A stretch of DNA of 64,000 nt from Gammaproteobacteria bacterium (GTDB lineage Bacteria; Pseudomonadota; Gammaproteobacteria; Pseudomonadales; Pseudohongiellaceae). Below the pieces are notes generated by a model. It was not told where the DNA came from. It saw only the letters and a program-made list of their open reading frames with translations, and did no database searches. A program made the position numbers and the translations under genes. Shown here piece after piece: positions 28,913 to 38,543 of this stretch. The first letter of the stretch is position 1; each line of letters starts with the position of its first letter. The stretch is taken from NCBI GenBank assembly GCA_002706685.1, contig PALV01000018.1:31144-95143 (forward strand). The letters are read 5' to 3'.

Positions 28913-30124
28913 GTGTCGCCTGTAATGCGCAAACCGCTCTCACCTGACGTCCGCCAGTATCTGATTGTCACCGGCAACTACTGGGCTTTCACGCTGACCG
29001 ACGGCGCACTGCGCATGCTGGTGGTGCTGCACTTCTACCAGCTGGGTTATACGCCGCTGGAAATCGCTCTGCTGTTTCTGTTCTACGAGATTTTTGGTGT
29101 GGTCACCAATCTGGTGGGTGGCTGGCTGGGCGCCCGCGTGGGTCTGAATCGCACCATGAATATCGGGCTGTTCCTGCAGATTGTGGCCCTGGGCATGTTG
29201 CTGGTGCCGGCCAGTATGCTGACGGTTGCCTGGGTCATGACCGCCCAGGCGTTATCCGGTATCGCCAAGGACCTGAACAAAATGAGCGCCAAAAGCGCCA
29301 TCAAGCTGCTGGTACCTGCCGAGGCCCACGGCACCCTGTTCCACTGGGTTGCTTTGCTGACGGGCTCCAAAAACGCCCTGAAAGGTGCCGGCTTTTTCCT
29401 GGGTGGTGTGCTGTTGGCCTGGCTGGGCTTTCAGGGCGCTGTTGGCGCAATGGCCGGCGCGTTACTAGTGATCTGGTGCCTGAGCCTGATGTTATTAAAG
29501 GATGATCTTGGCCGCAGCAACGCCAAACCACGTTTTCGTGATGTTTTCTCAAAAAGCCGGGCCGTCAATGTCCTGTCGGCCGCCAGACTGTGCCTGTTTG
29601 CCGCGCGTGATGTCTGGTTCGTCGTCGCCCTGCCGGTTTACCTGTCGCAGGCACTGGACTGGTCCTCAAGTCAGACTGGCGGCTTCATGGCGTCGTGGAT
29701 TATCGCCTACGGCCTGGTTCAGGGTCTGACGCCGCGCTTCATCCATCGCGACCAAAGTCGCCCTGTTTCCGGCCGCACGGCAATGGGGTGGGCGGCTGCG
29801 CTGACACTGGTTCCCGCCCTGATTGCACTTGCGCTTACCCAGAATTTGCCCGACAGCCTCTTGCTGATTGGCGGTCTGCTGGTGTTTGGTGTGCTGTTTG
29901 CCATCAACTCATCACTGCACAGTTATCTGATCGTCAGCTACGCAGACCGGGAGAATGTTTCGATGGATGTGGGCTTCTACTACATGTCCAATGCCATGGG
30001 CAGATTGCTGGGTACTGTGTTGTCGGGCTGGGTGTTCCAGGCCTATGGTCTCGGTGCGTGTCTGTTAATTTCCAGCGTCCTGTTATTGCTCGCCAGTCTG
30101 ATATCGGTCGCGCTGCCACGATAA
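28913..30124 (+). CDS. arsJ: ArsJ, organoarsenical (1-arseno-3-phosphoglycerate) MFS exporter
   Basis: 403-residue major-facilitator protein with about 12 membrane helices; the start region YLIVTGNYWAFTLTDGALRMLVVLHFY is typical of ArsJ. It exports the unstable arseno-phosphoglycerate made by the upstream GAPDH, giving arsenate resistance without arsenate reduction. The start is either GTG at 28913, directly after the GAPDH stop, or ATG at 28925. It ends the operon; no arsC or arsB gene is nearby. Confidence 0.92.
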   Translation: MSPVMRKPLSPDVRQYLIVTGNYWAFTLTDGALRMLVVLHFYQLGYTPLEIALLFLFYEIFGVVTNLVGGWLGARVGLNRTMNIGLFLQIVALGMLLVPASMLTVAWVMTAQALSGIAKDLNKMSAKSAIKLLVPAEAHGTLFHWVALLTGSKNALKGAGFFLGGVLLAWLGFQGAVGAMAGALLVIWCLSLMLLKDDLGRSNAKPRFRDVFSKSRAVNVLSAARLCLFAARDVWFVVALPVYLSQALDWSSSQTGGFMASWIIAYGLVQGLTPRFIHRDQSRPVSGRTAMGWAAALTLVPALIALALTQNLPDSLLLIGGLLVFGVLFAINSSLHSYLIVSYADRENVSMDVGFYYMSNAMGRLLGTVLSGWVFQAYGLGACLLISSVLLLLASLISVALPR

Positions 30125-30369
30125 TTCCTCTATAATTCGCGCCCTTTGCACGACCGCATATTCGACGCAGCTTATCTTCATGTTCGGAACGCCACCATAG
30201 GGCAACGGCCTTTGCATCAATTCCAGATGTGAGGATCAGGCGCCTTCTTAGACACGCTTGCATCACCAGCCTCGCGCACAACAATCCAACAAGCGTGGCG
30301 CATTTTAATCAACTGCTACCCAAACCGTCTGTCAGACTATGCCGGACCTGGGTAATCTTTAACTACGGA

Positions 30370-31869
30370 ATGACCATGCTTTTATACTCAACACGCAAAG
30401 ACTGGTTTGGAAATGTCCGTGGCGACCTGCTCGCCGGACTTGTCGTCGCCCTGGCTCTGATTCCCGAGGCAATCGCCTTCTCCATCATCGCTGGTGTCGA
30501 CCCGCGAGTGGGTCTGTATGCGTCTTTTGCGATCGCAGTGATCACGGCCATCGTCGGCGGACGTCCCGGCATGATCTCTGCCGCCACTGGTGCCATGGCA
30601 CTGTTGATGGTGACGCTGGTCAAAGAACACGGCCTGCAGTATCTGCTGGTCGCGACGCTGCTTACAGGGGTGATACAGATCGTCGCCGGGTACCTGAAGC
30701 TGGGCAATCTGATGAGCTTTGTGTCTCGTTCGGTGGTCACTGGCTTCGTCAATGCCCTGGCAATTCTGATTTTTATGGCGCAGTTGCCGGAGCTGACCAA
30801 TGTCACCTGGCATGTCTACGCCATGACCGCGGCTGGATTGGGCATTATTTACCTGTTTCCTTATCTGCCGGTGGTTGGCCGCACTATACCCTCACCACTG
30901 GTATGCATTCTGTCGTTGACGGCCATCGCGGTCATATACGGTATCGATGTGCGCACCGTGGGTGACATGGGCGAGTTGCCTGCCACACTTCCGGTTTTCC
31001 TGCTGCCGGATGTCCCCTGGACGCTGGATACCCTGATGATTGTGTTGCCCTACTCTGTCTCATTGGCAGTGGTCGGCCTACTGGAATCGCTGATGACAGC
31101 AACCATTGTCGACGATCTGACCGACACACCCAGCGACAAGAACCGCGAGTGTAAAGGCCAGGGTATCGCCAATATTGGCGCAGGCCTGCTCGGCGGCATG
31201 GCCGGTTGCGCGATGATCGGGCAGTCGGTGATCAACGTGAAATCCGGCGGGCGTGGACGCCTCTCGACGCTTTGCGCCGGTGTGTTTCTGCTGATCATGG
31301 TGGTGTTTCTGGGTCCCTGGCTGTCGATGATCCCCATGGCCGCTTTGGTGGCGGTGATGATCATGGTCTCAATCGGCACTTTCAGCTGGAGCTCCATCAT
31401 CAACATCAAACACCACCCCAAATCGACCACGCTGGTGATGCTGGTAACCGTGGTTGTGGTGGTTGCCACCCACAACCTGGCCTATGGTGTGCTGGCCGGC
31501 GTGCTGCTGGCTTCACTGTTTTTTGCCAATAAGGTCAGCCACTTCATGTATGTGGCGTCGGAGCTTGATGCGCAAACGCAGACCCGCCATTACACGGTGG
31601 TCGGTCAGGTGTTCTTCAACTCGGCTGATCGCTTTGCCAGCAACTTCAATTTTAAGGAAGTTCTGAACAAAGTAGTGATAGACTTGAGTCGTGCACACTT
31701 TTGGGACATCTCGGCCGTCGCCGCGCTGGACAAAGTAGTCATCAAGTTCCGCCGCGAAGGCGCCGACGTTCAGGTGATTGGACTGAATGAGGCCAGCGCC
31801 ACTATCGTCGATCGCTTCGGCGTACACGACAAACCCGAAGAAATAGAAAAAGTACTGGGGGGACACTGA
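30370..31869 (+). CDS. SulP-family anion transporter with STAS domain
   Basis: 499-residue SLC26/SulP protein. About 10-12 membrane helices begin with [40 protein letters not shown] is the family's conserved segment. The C-terminal STAS domain (about residues 420-499) includes [20 protein letters not shown]. The anion may be sulfate, bicarbonate or another; the sequence does not decide. The ATG at 30370 suits the family; the frame is open back to 30229. The stop overlaps the next ATG by one base (TGATG), so a universal stress protein is made with it. A TATAAT at 30133-30138 upstream may be a -10 element. Confidence 0.9.
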   Translation: MTMLLYSTRKDWFGNVRGDLLAGLVVALALIPEAIAFSIIAGVDPRVGLYASFAIAVITAIVGGRPGMISAATGAMALLMVTLVKEHGLQYLLVATLLTGVIQIVAGYLKLGNLMSFVSRSVVTGFVNALAILIFMAQLPELTNVTWHVYAMTAAGLGIIYLFPYLPVVGRTIPSPLVCILSLTAIAVIYGIDVRTVGDMGELPATLPVFLLPDVPWTLDTLMIVLPYSVSLAVVGLLESLMTATIVDDLTDTPSDKNRECKGQGIANIGAGLLGGMAGCAMIGQSVINVKSGGRGRLSTLCAGVFLLIMVVFLGPWLSMIPMAALVAVMIMVSIGTFSWSSIINIKHHPKSTTLVMLVTVVVVVATHNLAYGVLAGVLLASLFFANKVSHFMYVASELDAQTQTRHYTVVGQVFFNSADRFASNFNFKEVLNKVVIDLSRAHFWDISAVAALDKVVIKFRREGADVQVIGLNEASATIVDRFGVHDKPEEIEKVLGGH

Positions 31870-32729
31870 TGACGGAACGAACCACCGTATTGGCCTGTAT
31901 CGACGGGTCTTCATTTACCGGCGCAGTGATCGATTATTCCGCGTGGGTAGCCTATACCGTTAACGCCCCCCTGCGCCTGCTGAATAACATTGAGCGGGGC
32001 CGCATGCCCTCTTCCGACCTCAGCGGCAGTATCGGCCTTGGCGCCCGTGAGGAGCTGCTGGATGAGCTCGTGGAGCTGGAGTCACGGCGCAGCAAGATTC
32101 TGATGGAGCAGGGTCGTATCATGCTGACTCACGCTACCGAACGCGCCTGTGATTTTGGTGTCGCCGGCATTGAGTCACTGCAGCAGCATGGTGACCTGAC
32201 CGACTCGCTGATCGACATGGAGCATGAGATTCGCGTCCTTGTAGTGGGTATTCGCGGCGAAGGTCATGAGGACCGTGAGAAAGGCATTGGTGCACAGCTG
32301 GAAACTATCATCCGTGCCCTGCACCGCCCCATCCTGGTGGTCAACCGTCCTTTTGATAGTGCGCCACAGCGCATGATGCTCGCCTACGATGGCAGCGAAG
32401 CGTCCCGTAAGGCGCTGAACATGATTATCTCCAGTCCGCTGTATCAGGAGATGGAATGCCATGTGGTGCACGTCAACAATAACGCTGAAGAAGCTCAGGC
32501 ACTGCTCGCACAGGCCAGCTCTGAATTGCAGGCTGCTGGCTTGCAGGCAACGACAGAAACGCTAACGGGTGATGTTGTACCCGCATTACTCGAATACCAG
32601 CACGATCATCAGATTGAGCTGACGGTCATGGGTGCATTCGGACACAACCGTCTACGCGAATTACTGTTTGGCAGTCTCACAGCCAAAATGCTGGTGCAAT
32701 CAAAGGTACCGTTGCTGCTGCTGCGCTGA
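31869..32729 (+). CDS. Tandem universal stress protein (UspA family)
   Basis: 286-residue protein with two UspA domains. The first (residues about 1-150) starts TTVLACIDGSSFTGAVIDYS; the second starts RMMLAYDGSEASRKAL at about 173 and ends with the ATP-loop-like motif GAFGHNRLRELLFGSLTAKML, followed by VPLLLLR. It is translationally coupled to the SulP gene. SulP-Usp pairs are common and suggest that the Usp modulates or stabilises the transporter, which is inference. A strong terminator follows about 45 bp downstream. Confidence 0.9.
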   Translation: MTERTTVLACIDGSSFTGAVIDYSAWVAYTVNAPLRLLNNIERGRMPSSDLSGSIGLGAREELLDELVELESRRSKILMEQGRIMLTHATERACDFGVAGIESLQQHGDLTDSLIDMEHEIRVLVVGIRGEGHEDREKGIGAQLETIIRALHRPILVVNRPFDSAPQRMMLAYDGSEASRKALNMIISSPLYQEMECHVVHVNNNAEEAQALLAQASSELQAAGLQATTETLTGDVVPALLEYQHDHQIELTVMGAFGHNRLRELLFGSLTAKMLVQSKVPLLLLR

Positions 32730-32775
32730 GCAGGACTCTGAACCCAGAAGTACCCGCGGTTGATCGGCGCGCCAA

Positions 32776-32810
32776 CAAAAAAGCCCCACTTCTTAAAGCG
32801 GGGCTTTTTG
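32776..32810 (+). terminator. Rho-independent terminator after the SulP-usp operon
   Basis: AAAAAGCCCC pairs with GGGGCTTTTT across a loop of about 12 bases and is followed by more T. It is A-rich on the other side and may also end the minus-strand yceI transcript that stops at 32867. Confidence 0.88.
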
Positions 32811-32866
32811 TTTCTACACCGACGCTGACCCCGTAAAAGGGCAATGCAGTCAGCTGTAGCCTGGGA

Positions 32867-33514
32867 TTACTCGTCTTGCGCTTCCTGGAACTCCACGTGA
32901 ACTTCGAGCTCGATGTCGTCACCGACGCCGAAGGTCACCATGTTGTCCAGGCCGAAATCCGAACGCTGGAATTCAGCACTTGCCTCAAAACCAAGCGTGT
33001 AACGACGAGTGAGGAAGTTACGACCACCACCATTGAAATCAACGGTCATTGTGACAGGTGCAGTATTACCCAGCAGTGTCAGGTCGCCCTCGAAAACAAA
33101 GGTGTCCTCATCGACCGCTTCAACAAAACGGGTGGTTCTATAGATTGCCTGTGGGAAGGCAGCCACATTGAACCAGTCCTCGCCACGCAGATCTTCAGCA
33201 AACTCAGGGTTGTTCACATCAATCGATTCAGTATTGATGATGACTTCCAGGCTGGAGTTTTCAACGTTCTCCGGATCGAAGTCCAGAGTGGCATCAAAGT
33301 CGTTAAAACGACCGATGTAGCTGGAAAAGCCGAGGTGGTTGATCTTCCACAGCAGGGACGCGTGAGTCTTGTCCAGTGTGTAGGCACCACCACGCAGTTC
33401 TGCTACTTCGGTGTTGAAGTCTGGAGTGATCAGACGATCACAGCCAGCCAGCGCAGCCGCGCTGACAACCGCCAGCGCGAGGGTTCGACATTTAACAAAT
33501 GGTTTATTGATCAT
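32867..33514 (-). CDS. YceI-family lipoprotein
   Basis: 215-residue YceI-like lipocalin-fold protein with a lipoprotein signal peptide ending in LAGC. The domain begins YTLDKTHASLLWKINHLGFSSYIGRFNDFDATLDF, and the central NGGGRN and C-terminal VTFGVGDDIELEVHVEFQ are characteristic. YceI proteins bind isoprenoid lipids such as polyprenyl quinones in the periplasm. A second YceI gene lies immediately upstream (32-base gap), so the two form an operon, followed further upstream by a PQQ dehydrogenase gene on the same strand. Confidence 0.9.
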   Translation of the reverse strand: MINKPFVKCRTLALAVVSAAALAGCDRLITPDFNTEVAELRGGAYTLDKTHASLLWKINHLGFSSYIGRFNDFDATLDFDPENVENSSLEVIINTESIDVNNPEFAEDLRGEDWFNVAAFPQAIYRTTRFVEAVDEDTFVFEGDLTLLGNTAPVTMTVDFNGGGRNFLTRRYTLGFEASAEFQRSDFGLDNMVTFGVGDDIELEVHVEFQEAQDE

Positions 33515-33546
33515 TACGGTTACCTTGTTCTAATAATGCCGATTGG

Positions 33547-34116
33547 TCACTGCATTTCTGCGTAGACATCAACTTCAACAGTCACATCGTTCGGAACTGC
33601 TGAGGTGTTGGCAAAATAGCCCTGACCTACACCGAACGCCAGACGCTGAACAACCACTTCGCTGGTCAGATTGAAGCGATTGCCATCAACTGTCAGCTCA
33701 AATGGGAACGTCAGCGGATGAGTCTGGTCACGAATAGTCAGCATGCCATCAGCCACAAACGAATTCATGGACTCCAGACGGCAGGAAGTTGCCTCAAAAC
33801 GTGCCGTCGGGAAACGGTCCACGTCAAACAGTTCGATGTCCATCATGTAGCTGTATGTCTCTTCGTCATCAATGGCCATATCAATAATCGGAATGGTCAC
33901 TTCAAACTTGCAGTCAGCCGGATTCAACGGGTCGATCTCGAATACCGCATCGACGTTCTTGAACTCACCCTGGTAAGGGGTGTCTGAATACGAGTACTTG
34001 AAGATAACGCTGGAAGCATCCTGATCAATAACCCAGGTCTGTGCCTGGGCAGAGATGCCAGCCGTCAGCATGAGCGGCGCCAGCGCCGCCCGGAAAAACT
34101 TAGTTCGCATAATCAA
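33547..34116 (-). CDS. Periplasmic YceI-family protein
   Basis: 189-residue exported YceI protein with a cleavable signal peptide (PLMLTAGISAQAQT). WVIDQDASSVIFKYSY opens the lipocalin-like barrel, and GVGQGYFANTSAVPNDVTVEVDVYAEMQ closes it. It differs from its downstream neighbour in being soluble rather than lipid-anchored and in domain sequence, so the pair is an old duplication. The gene lies 21 bases downstream of the PQQ dehydrogenase stop. Quinone-lipid binding would fit a dehydrogenase that passes electrons to ubiquinone, which is inference. Confidence 0.9.
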   Translation of the reverse strand: MIMRTKFFRAALAPLMLTAGISAQAQTWVIDQDASSVIFKYSYSDTPYQGEFKNVDAVFEIDPLNPADCKFEVTIPIIDMAIDDEETYSYMMDIELFDVDRFPTARFEATSCRLESMNSFVADGMLTIRDQTHPLTFPFELTVDGNRFNLTSEVVVQRLAFGVGQGYFANTSAVPNDVTVEVDVYAEMQ

Positions 34117-34137
34117 TACAACTCCAAATCTTACAAA

Positions 34138-36066
34138 TTAGGGCAGCGCGTAAGCCACCAGTTCGGACGGTTGTCCCTGACCGCTTACGACCATGGCCAC
34201 GTACTGTTTGCCATTGTGCTCGTAAGTAAATGGCTGACCAGTCTGAGTGCCGGGCATTTCGATCTCGGCAATGATCTCACCTGTCTGCTTGTCATGGGCA
34301 CGCAGGTATGGGCCACCGCCGACGCCTTCACCGGCGAACAGCAGGGTTTTGGTCAGCAGCAGACCGGAGCGCGTTTCCACGCCGGTTCGCGGCAGATCCA
34401 CGCCTTCCAGGGCGGGGTTATCAGCAATTATTGATGGTGTGTCGGCATTCGCAACCATCCACTCGTGCTCGCCTTCTACCATATCGATAGCAGTGATTCG
34501 GCCATACGGTGGCTTGACGATAGGCAGACCCATCGCGCGAGGTACACGCACACCCAGCGCCATGCTGAAATCGATGTCTGAGTTTTCATCTTTGGCTACC
34601 GACAACACGGCCACTACTGTGCGTGACGGTACGTACAGCATGCCGGTTTCTGGGTCCAGTGCCGCACCTTCCCAGTTAGCACCACCGGTTGCTGATGGCA
34701 GGCTCAGAGTGCCCTGCGTACCATCTTCAGCACCACGCACTGACGGTGGAGAATACAGGTTGGTACCCAGGCGGAAGGGCTCGATAGCTTCCAGGGCCGC
34801 GGCGCGCAGCTCTGGCGTGTAGTCAATCAGGTCATCTTCTGTGATGCCCTGACGGTCGAAGCCAGCTGGTTTGGTCGGGAACGGCTGCGTTGCGGCATAC
34901 CACTCACCAGGCACGTCACCGGCCGGAACTGGCAACTCTTCGATAGGCCAGATTGGCTCGCCAGTCTCGCGATCGAAGGTGTAAACAAATGCCTGTTTAG
35001 TAACCTGCATGACGATTTTGCGACCGTTAGGCAGATCCGCCAGGATCGGGGCGGCCGGGTTATCCCAGTCCCAGATGTCGTGGTGGATGATCTGGTAGTG
35101 CCACTGACGTTCACCGGTTTCGATGTCAACAGCCACCAGGCTGGTACCAAACAGGTTGTCGCCCGGACGGTCACCGCCGTAACGGTCACCGGTAGGTGCC
35201 TCTACTGGCAGATAGACGTGTCCCAGTTCCGGGTCGCCAGACATCGGGGCCCATACGCCGGTGTTACCGGTGTAATCGGCACTGTTTTCCAGCCAGGTGT
35301 CATAACCGAATTCGCCCGGACGCGGAATCGTGTGGAAAGTCCACAGATGCTCACCAGTGCGGACATCGTAGGCGCGCACGTCACCTTTGACGTTAGCCAT
35401 TGACGGCGGACGCATGGACACGGCCATGGCTGGACCAACCACTACCACATTGTTCATGACAAACGGAGGCATGGAAGAGCCAATGTCGAGGTCTTCGCGG
35501 CCTGGTCCAAGACGCAGACCTTCATGCATGTCGATGAAGCCGTTGTCGCCAAATTCAGGATCGAGGGTACCGGTTTCGGCATCCAGAGATACCAGGTAGA
35601 AGCCGGGCGTAATGACAAGAAGACGACTCTCGTCACCGTCGCGCCAGATGGCCAGACCCCGCCCGGAGCCTTTACGTGGCGCATTGTCGTAGCGTTCCTG
35701 GCTGTCAATCGACTCCCATTGCCACAGCACTTCGCCAGAGGTGGCGTCTATGGCAACCACGTCACGTTGCGAACCAATGGTCGTGTACAGGACACCATCG
35801 ACTTCCAGCGGCGTGAATGTTGCGTTGTATTCAGGGTTATCACCGAAATCGCCGGTGGGCAGACGCCAGGCAATCTCCAGATCGGCGACGTTGTCAGCAT
35901 TAATCTGGTCCAGCGGCGAATAACGCTGGGCGGCCATGTTTCCGTTGTAATCCGGCCAGTCACCCTGTGACACGTCAGTGCCATGCTGTGACCATGCGGT
36001 GGATGCGCACATGAGGGAACCGACACTCAAAGCGAGCGCCGACAACACGCGTTTCGTTTTTATCAT
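34138..36066 (-). CDS. PQQ-dependent dehydrogenase (quinoprotein, eight-bladed propeller)
   Basis: 642-residue exported quinoprotein of the glucose/alcohol dehydrogenase family. A signal peptide (ALALSVGSLMCASTAWSQ) precedes the propeller; tryptophan-docking-like repeats such as SGEVLWQWE, TGERQWHY, TGEPIW and ANWEGAALDPETGMLYVPS are visible, and DWPDYNGNMAAQRYSPLDQI is the usual opening. There are no extra membrane helices and no cytochrome domain. The sugar or alcohol substrate is not determined. ATG 36066 has AGGGAG upstream. The downstream yceI pair is on the same strand. A close relative with a fused cytochrome lies in the resistance island at 44386. Confidence 0.9.
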   Translation of the reverse strand: MIKTKRVLSALALSVGSLMCASTAWSQHGTDVSQGDWPDYNGNMAAQRYSPLDQINADNVADLEIAWRLPTGDFGDNPEYNATFTPLEVDGVLYTTIGSQRDVVAIDATSGEVLWQWESIDSQERYDNAPRKGSGRGLAIWRDGDESRLLVITPGFYLVSLDAETGTLDPEFGDNGFIDMHEGLRLGPGREDLDIGSSMPPFVMNNVVVVGPAMAVSMRPPSMANVKGDVRAYDVRTGEHLWTFHTIPRPGEFGYDTWLENSADYTGNTGVWAPMSGDPELGHVYLPVEAPTGDRYGGDRPGDNLFGTSLVAVDIETGERQWHYQIIHHDIWDWDNPAAPILADLPNGRKIVMQVTKQAFVYTFDRETGEPIWPIEELPVPAGDVPGEWYAATQPFPTKPAGFDRQGITEDDLIDYTPELRAAALEAIEPFRLGTNLYSPPSVRGAEDGTQGTLSLPSATGGANWEGAALDPETGMLYVPSRTVVAVLSVAKDENSDIDFSMALGVRVPRAMGLPIVKPPYGRITAIDMVEGEHEWMVANADTPSIIADNPALEGVDLPRTGVETRSGLLLTKTLLFAGEGVGGGPYLRAHDKQTGEIIAEIEMPGTQTGQPFTYEHNGKQYVAMVVSGQGQPSELVAYALP

Positions 36067-36314
36067 TCTTAACTCCCTGAATTCAGGTTGTATTTCTTGA
36101 AACTCCTGGCCAGAACCCACCCATCTGCCGCCACCTTCAGGCAGCTGACAGCACATCAAGAGGAGATTTAGCCAAGTATGGGTTGTGCCAAGAATAAGTC
36201 ATACACCGGCTGCAAGCAAGCCGTGGGGCCCTCGCGTCACGTTTTGACACGATGTACAACAGGCCTGCTGCGACCAGCCCCCAGGCGCGCGATCAGGCCG
36301 CTTCAGGCACTCTT

Positions 36315-37547
36315 CTATTTTGTCAGATGTCCGGTACCGCTCGCCGCCAGAGCAGCGAACTGCCGTATCTCCTCCCTGAGCGCCTCGTGATCCTTCAGCC
36401 CGGTTATCCACTCCTCGGGCACCTCGCTGCTGCCCGCTGCAAGCAACAGCCCCAGCACCAGCCCACGATGGACACTGTCGCCACCAATTTCCGCATTGGC
36501 TCGCAAAGTGCTGATCAGTCCGCAGTCGTGCTCTTTCCCAAGTTTCGCCATAAGTGGCAGTGCCTGTTCAACATAGCAGGCCGTCGCAAAGTAATCCGTA
36601 CTTCTGGTCTCTGCACCCTCCTTCAGAAAGCTCATGTGCAGGCGCCAGGCTTCATCAGCCGGGATATTTCCCGGGCCGTCATGTTCCCGGTATGCCTTGA
36701 ACAGCTCATCGCCAGAAATCGCTGGCGACGGCACCTGCGCCAGCAGATCTTTAAACACTTTCTGAGGGTCGCTGCCATTAACCAATCGCAGCAATGCCGG
36801 CACCAGTACACCAAGACCACTGCTTACCACTTCCGAGCGGTGCGTCAGTTGCTGGTGAGTGATTGCCATGCCCATGGCGATGAACTGATTGTCCGAATTC
36901 AGCAGAGATAGCACCAATGGCCTTATCAAACCGCCGACGCTATCGATCGACCAGACCTGACGCTGCTGCTCAGCACAATTCTCTGGCGCGATACCCAGGC
37001 TGTAATTCTCGAACCAGCGGCGCAAATAGATTTCAGTGTACGGGTCTGAATTGTCACGCGGTGTTGTCATGTAGCCAATAAAATCCTGCATGAAGCCATC
37101 CTGGCTGTACCCACCGCGGGAGATCACTGACCGCATCAGCAACCGCAGCAGTCCGGCACCAAGTGTAGACTCACCTGCCTGTGAGCCATGGTGGTAGTGA
37201 ATCCGCTCTTCGAGCGAGGTTGTCTCATTGCCATGCTCGCCCTCCCGGGCGTCCAGTTTGAATTTGAAATCACTGTAGCTGGTGCGATAAAACCTGGTGT
37301 GTTCATGAAGAATGTCGAAGTCGCGATCGCAGGCCTTTGCCTTTTTTACGTCCGGCTGATAGCTGCTGCCCACCATGAAGGAATCCGGATGAGGGTGCGG
37401 CGCCGGATAATACTGGTCGATACCGCTGGGGAACTGTTCACGAATGTGATCTGTTGAATAAAACCAGTGCACCGGCATTGCCAGTGCGTCGCCAATAAAC
37501 GCGCCCCACAATGCATTCTCGATACGGCTGGCAATCGAATCACTCAT
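36315..37547 (-). CDS. ADP-ribosylglycohydrolase-family protein
   Basis: 410-residue cytoplasmic protein of the ADP-ribosylglycohydrolase (DraG/ARH) fold. The N-terminal signature NALWGAFIGDALAMPVHWFYS contains the GD(A)xG-type start of the family, and the C-terminal NAEIGGDSVHRG matches the G-D-x-D/T metal-binding motif, although the second metal Asp is Ser/His-like here. Members remove ADP-ribose from proteins or small molecules; the target is unknown. ATG 37547 has AAGGAG upstream. Monocistronic as far as seen, with about 250 bases without a gene before the upstream PQQ dehydrogenase. Confidence 0.85.
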   Translation of the reverse strand: MSDSIASRIENALWGAFIGDALAMPVHWFYSTDHIREQFPSGIDQYYPAPHPHPDSFMVGSSYQPDVKKAKACDRDFDILHEHTRFYRTSYSDFKFKLDAREGEHGNETTSLEERIHYHHGSQAGESTLGAGLLRLLMRSVISRGGYSQDGFMQDFIGYMTTPRDNSDPYTEIYLRRWFENYSLGIAPENCAEQQRQVWSIDSVGGLIRPLVLSLLNSDNQFIAMGMAITHQQLTHRSEVVSSGLGVLVPALLRLVNGSDPQKVFKDLLAQVPSPAISGDELFKAYREHDGPGNIPADEAWRLHMSFLKEGAETRSTDYFATACYVEQALPLMAKLGKEHDCGLISTLRANAEIGGDSVHRGLVLGLLLAAGSSEVPEEWITGLKDHEALREEIRQFAALAASGTGHLTK

Positions 37548-37740
37548 GGTCCTGCTCCTTCGCTGTGCGTGTTCTATATCCAGTATACGCGCCATAAATA
37601 TCAGCGGTTTGCCTCTTCGCGATGAGAACTCTAGACTGCATACACGGACAGCCAATGCAAATATGTTAAGCGGCTGGCCTCAGGGTTTGCCGTGCCAATG
37701 CTGGCTGTACATCGGACATTCCACCTTCCAGGAGGACTGT

Positions 37741-38454
37741 ATGATTACTCTGTATAGCTGGAACACGCCCAATGGCCAGAAAACCTCCATCATGCTCGAA
37801 GAGCTCTGCCTGGACTACCGCGTCGAAGCGGTAAATATAGGCAAAGGTGAGCAGCATGATCCGGAATTTCGACGCATTAGCCCCAACGGCAAAATCCCGG
37901 CCATGACCGATGCCGAACACAAAGACGCGACGGGCACGCCCAAACGGGTCTTCGAGTCCGGCAACATACTGATTTATCTGGCCGAAAAAACGGGCAAACT
38001 GCTCCCTGCCCGCTGGCAGGACCGAACCGAAGTGCTGGCCTGGCTGTTCTTTCAGGTTGGGCACCTTGGTCCCATGGTTGGTCAGTGGCACTGGTTTGAC
38101 GAAGGCGCTCCCGCGCACAGTGAGCTGGCAATCAAACGATATCGTGAAGAAACGCTGCGCCTGCTGGAGGTATTGAATGGCCGGTTGGGGGCAGTGCCCT
38201 GTCTCGGTGGCACTGACTACAGTATTGCTGATATTGCCAACTACACCTGGGCAAAATCGGCGGTAGAGCAAATGCAGGACGAAGAACCTGACGCGATAGC
38301 AGCGCTGAAATCATTGCATGACTGGTTAAGGCGCGTCGGGTCGAGACCAGCGGTGGAGCGAGGCATGGCGGTTCCGACCGCGGAGCAAAAAGAAGAGTCC
38401 GGAATGGCAGGACCGAAAGCGGGCCCTGCGGGTGGTGGCACAGTGCTGCCGTGA
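37741..38454 (+). CDS. Nu-class glutathione S-transferase (YfcG/YghU-like)
   Basis: 237-residue cytoplasmic GST. The thioredoxin-fold N-domain carries the TPNG motif (ITLYSWNTPNGQK) and SPNGKIPAM, with the glutathione-binding FESGNILIYLAEKTGKLLP; the C-domain has QVGHLGPMVGQWHWF. The TPN motif is typical of Nu-class enzymes with disulfide-bond reductase activity. The tail beyond residue 215 is Gly/Pro/Ala-rich and likely disordered. ATG 37741 has GGAGG upstream; the longer frame to 37546 overlaps the divergent gene and is rejected. Confidence 0.9.
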   Translation: MITLYSWNTPNGQKTSIMLEELCLDYRVEAVNIGKGEQHDPEFRRISPNGKIPAMTDAEHKDATGTPKRVFESGNILIYLAEKTGKLLPARWQDRTEVLAWLFFQVGHLGPMVGQWHWFDEGAPAHSELAIKRYREETLRLLEVLNGRLGAVPCLGGTDYSIADIANYTWAKSAVEQMQDEEPDAIAALKSLHDWLRRVGSRPAVERGMAVPTAEQKEESGMAGPKAGPAGGGTVLP

Positions 38455-38543
38455 ATCATACCTCCAGATCCAGTTACAGCTTATTCCAGCCTTCGTGTCC
38501 AGTCGTAGCTCAAGCACTGCGCGACTCCATTCAGGTCGCCCTT

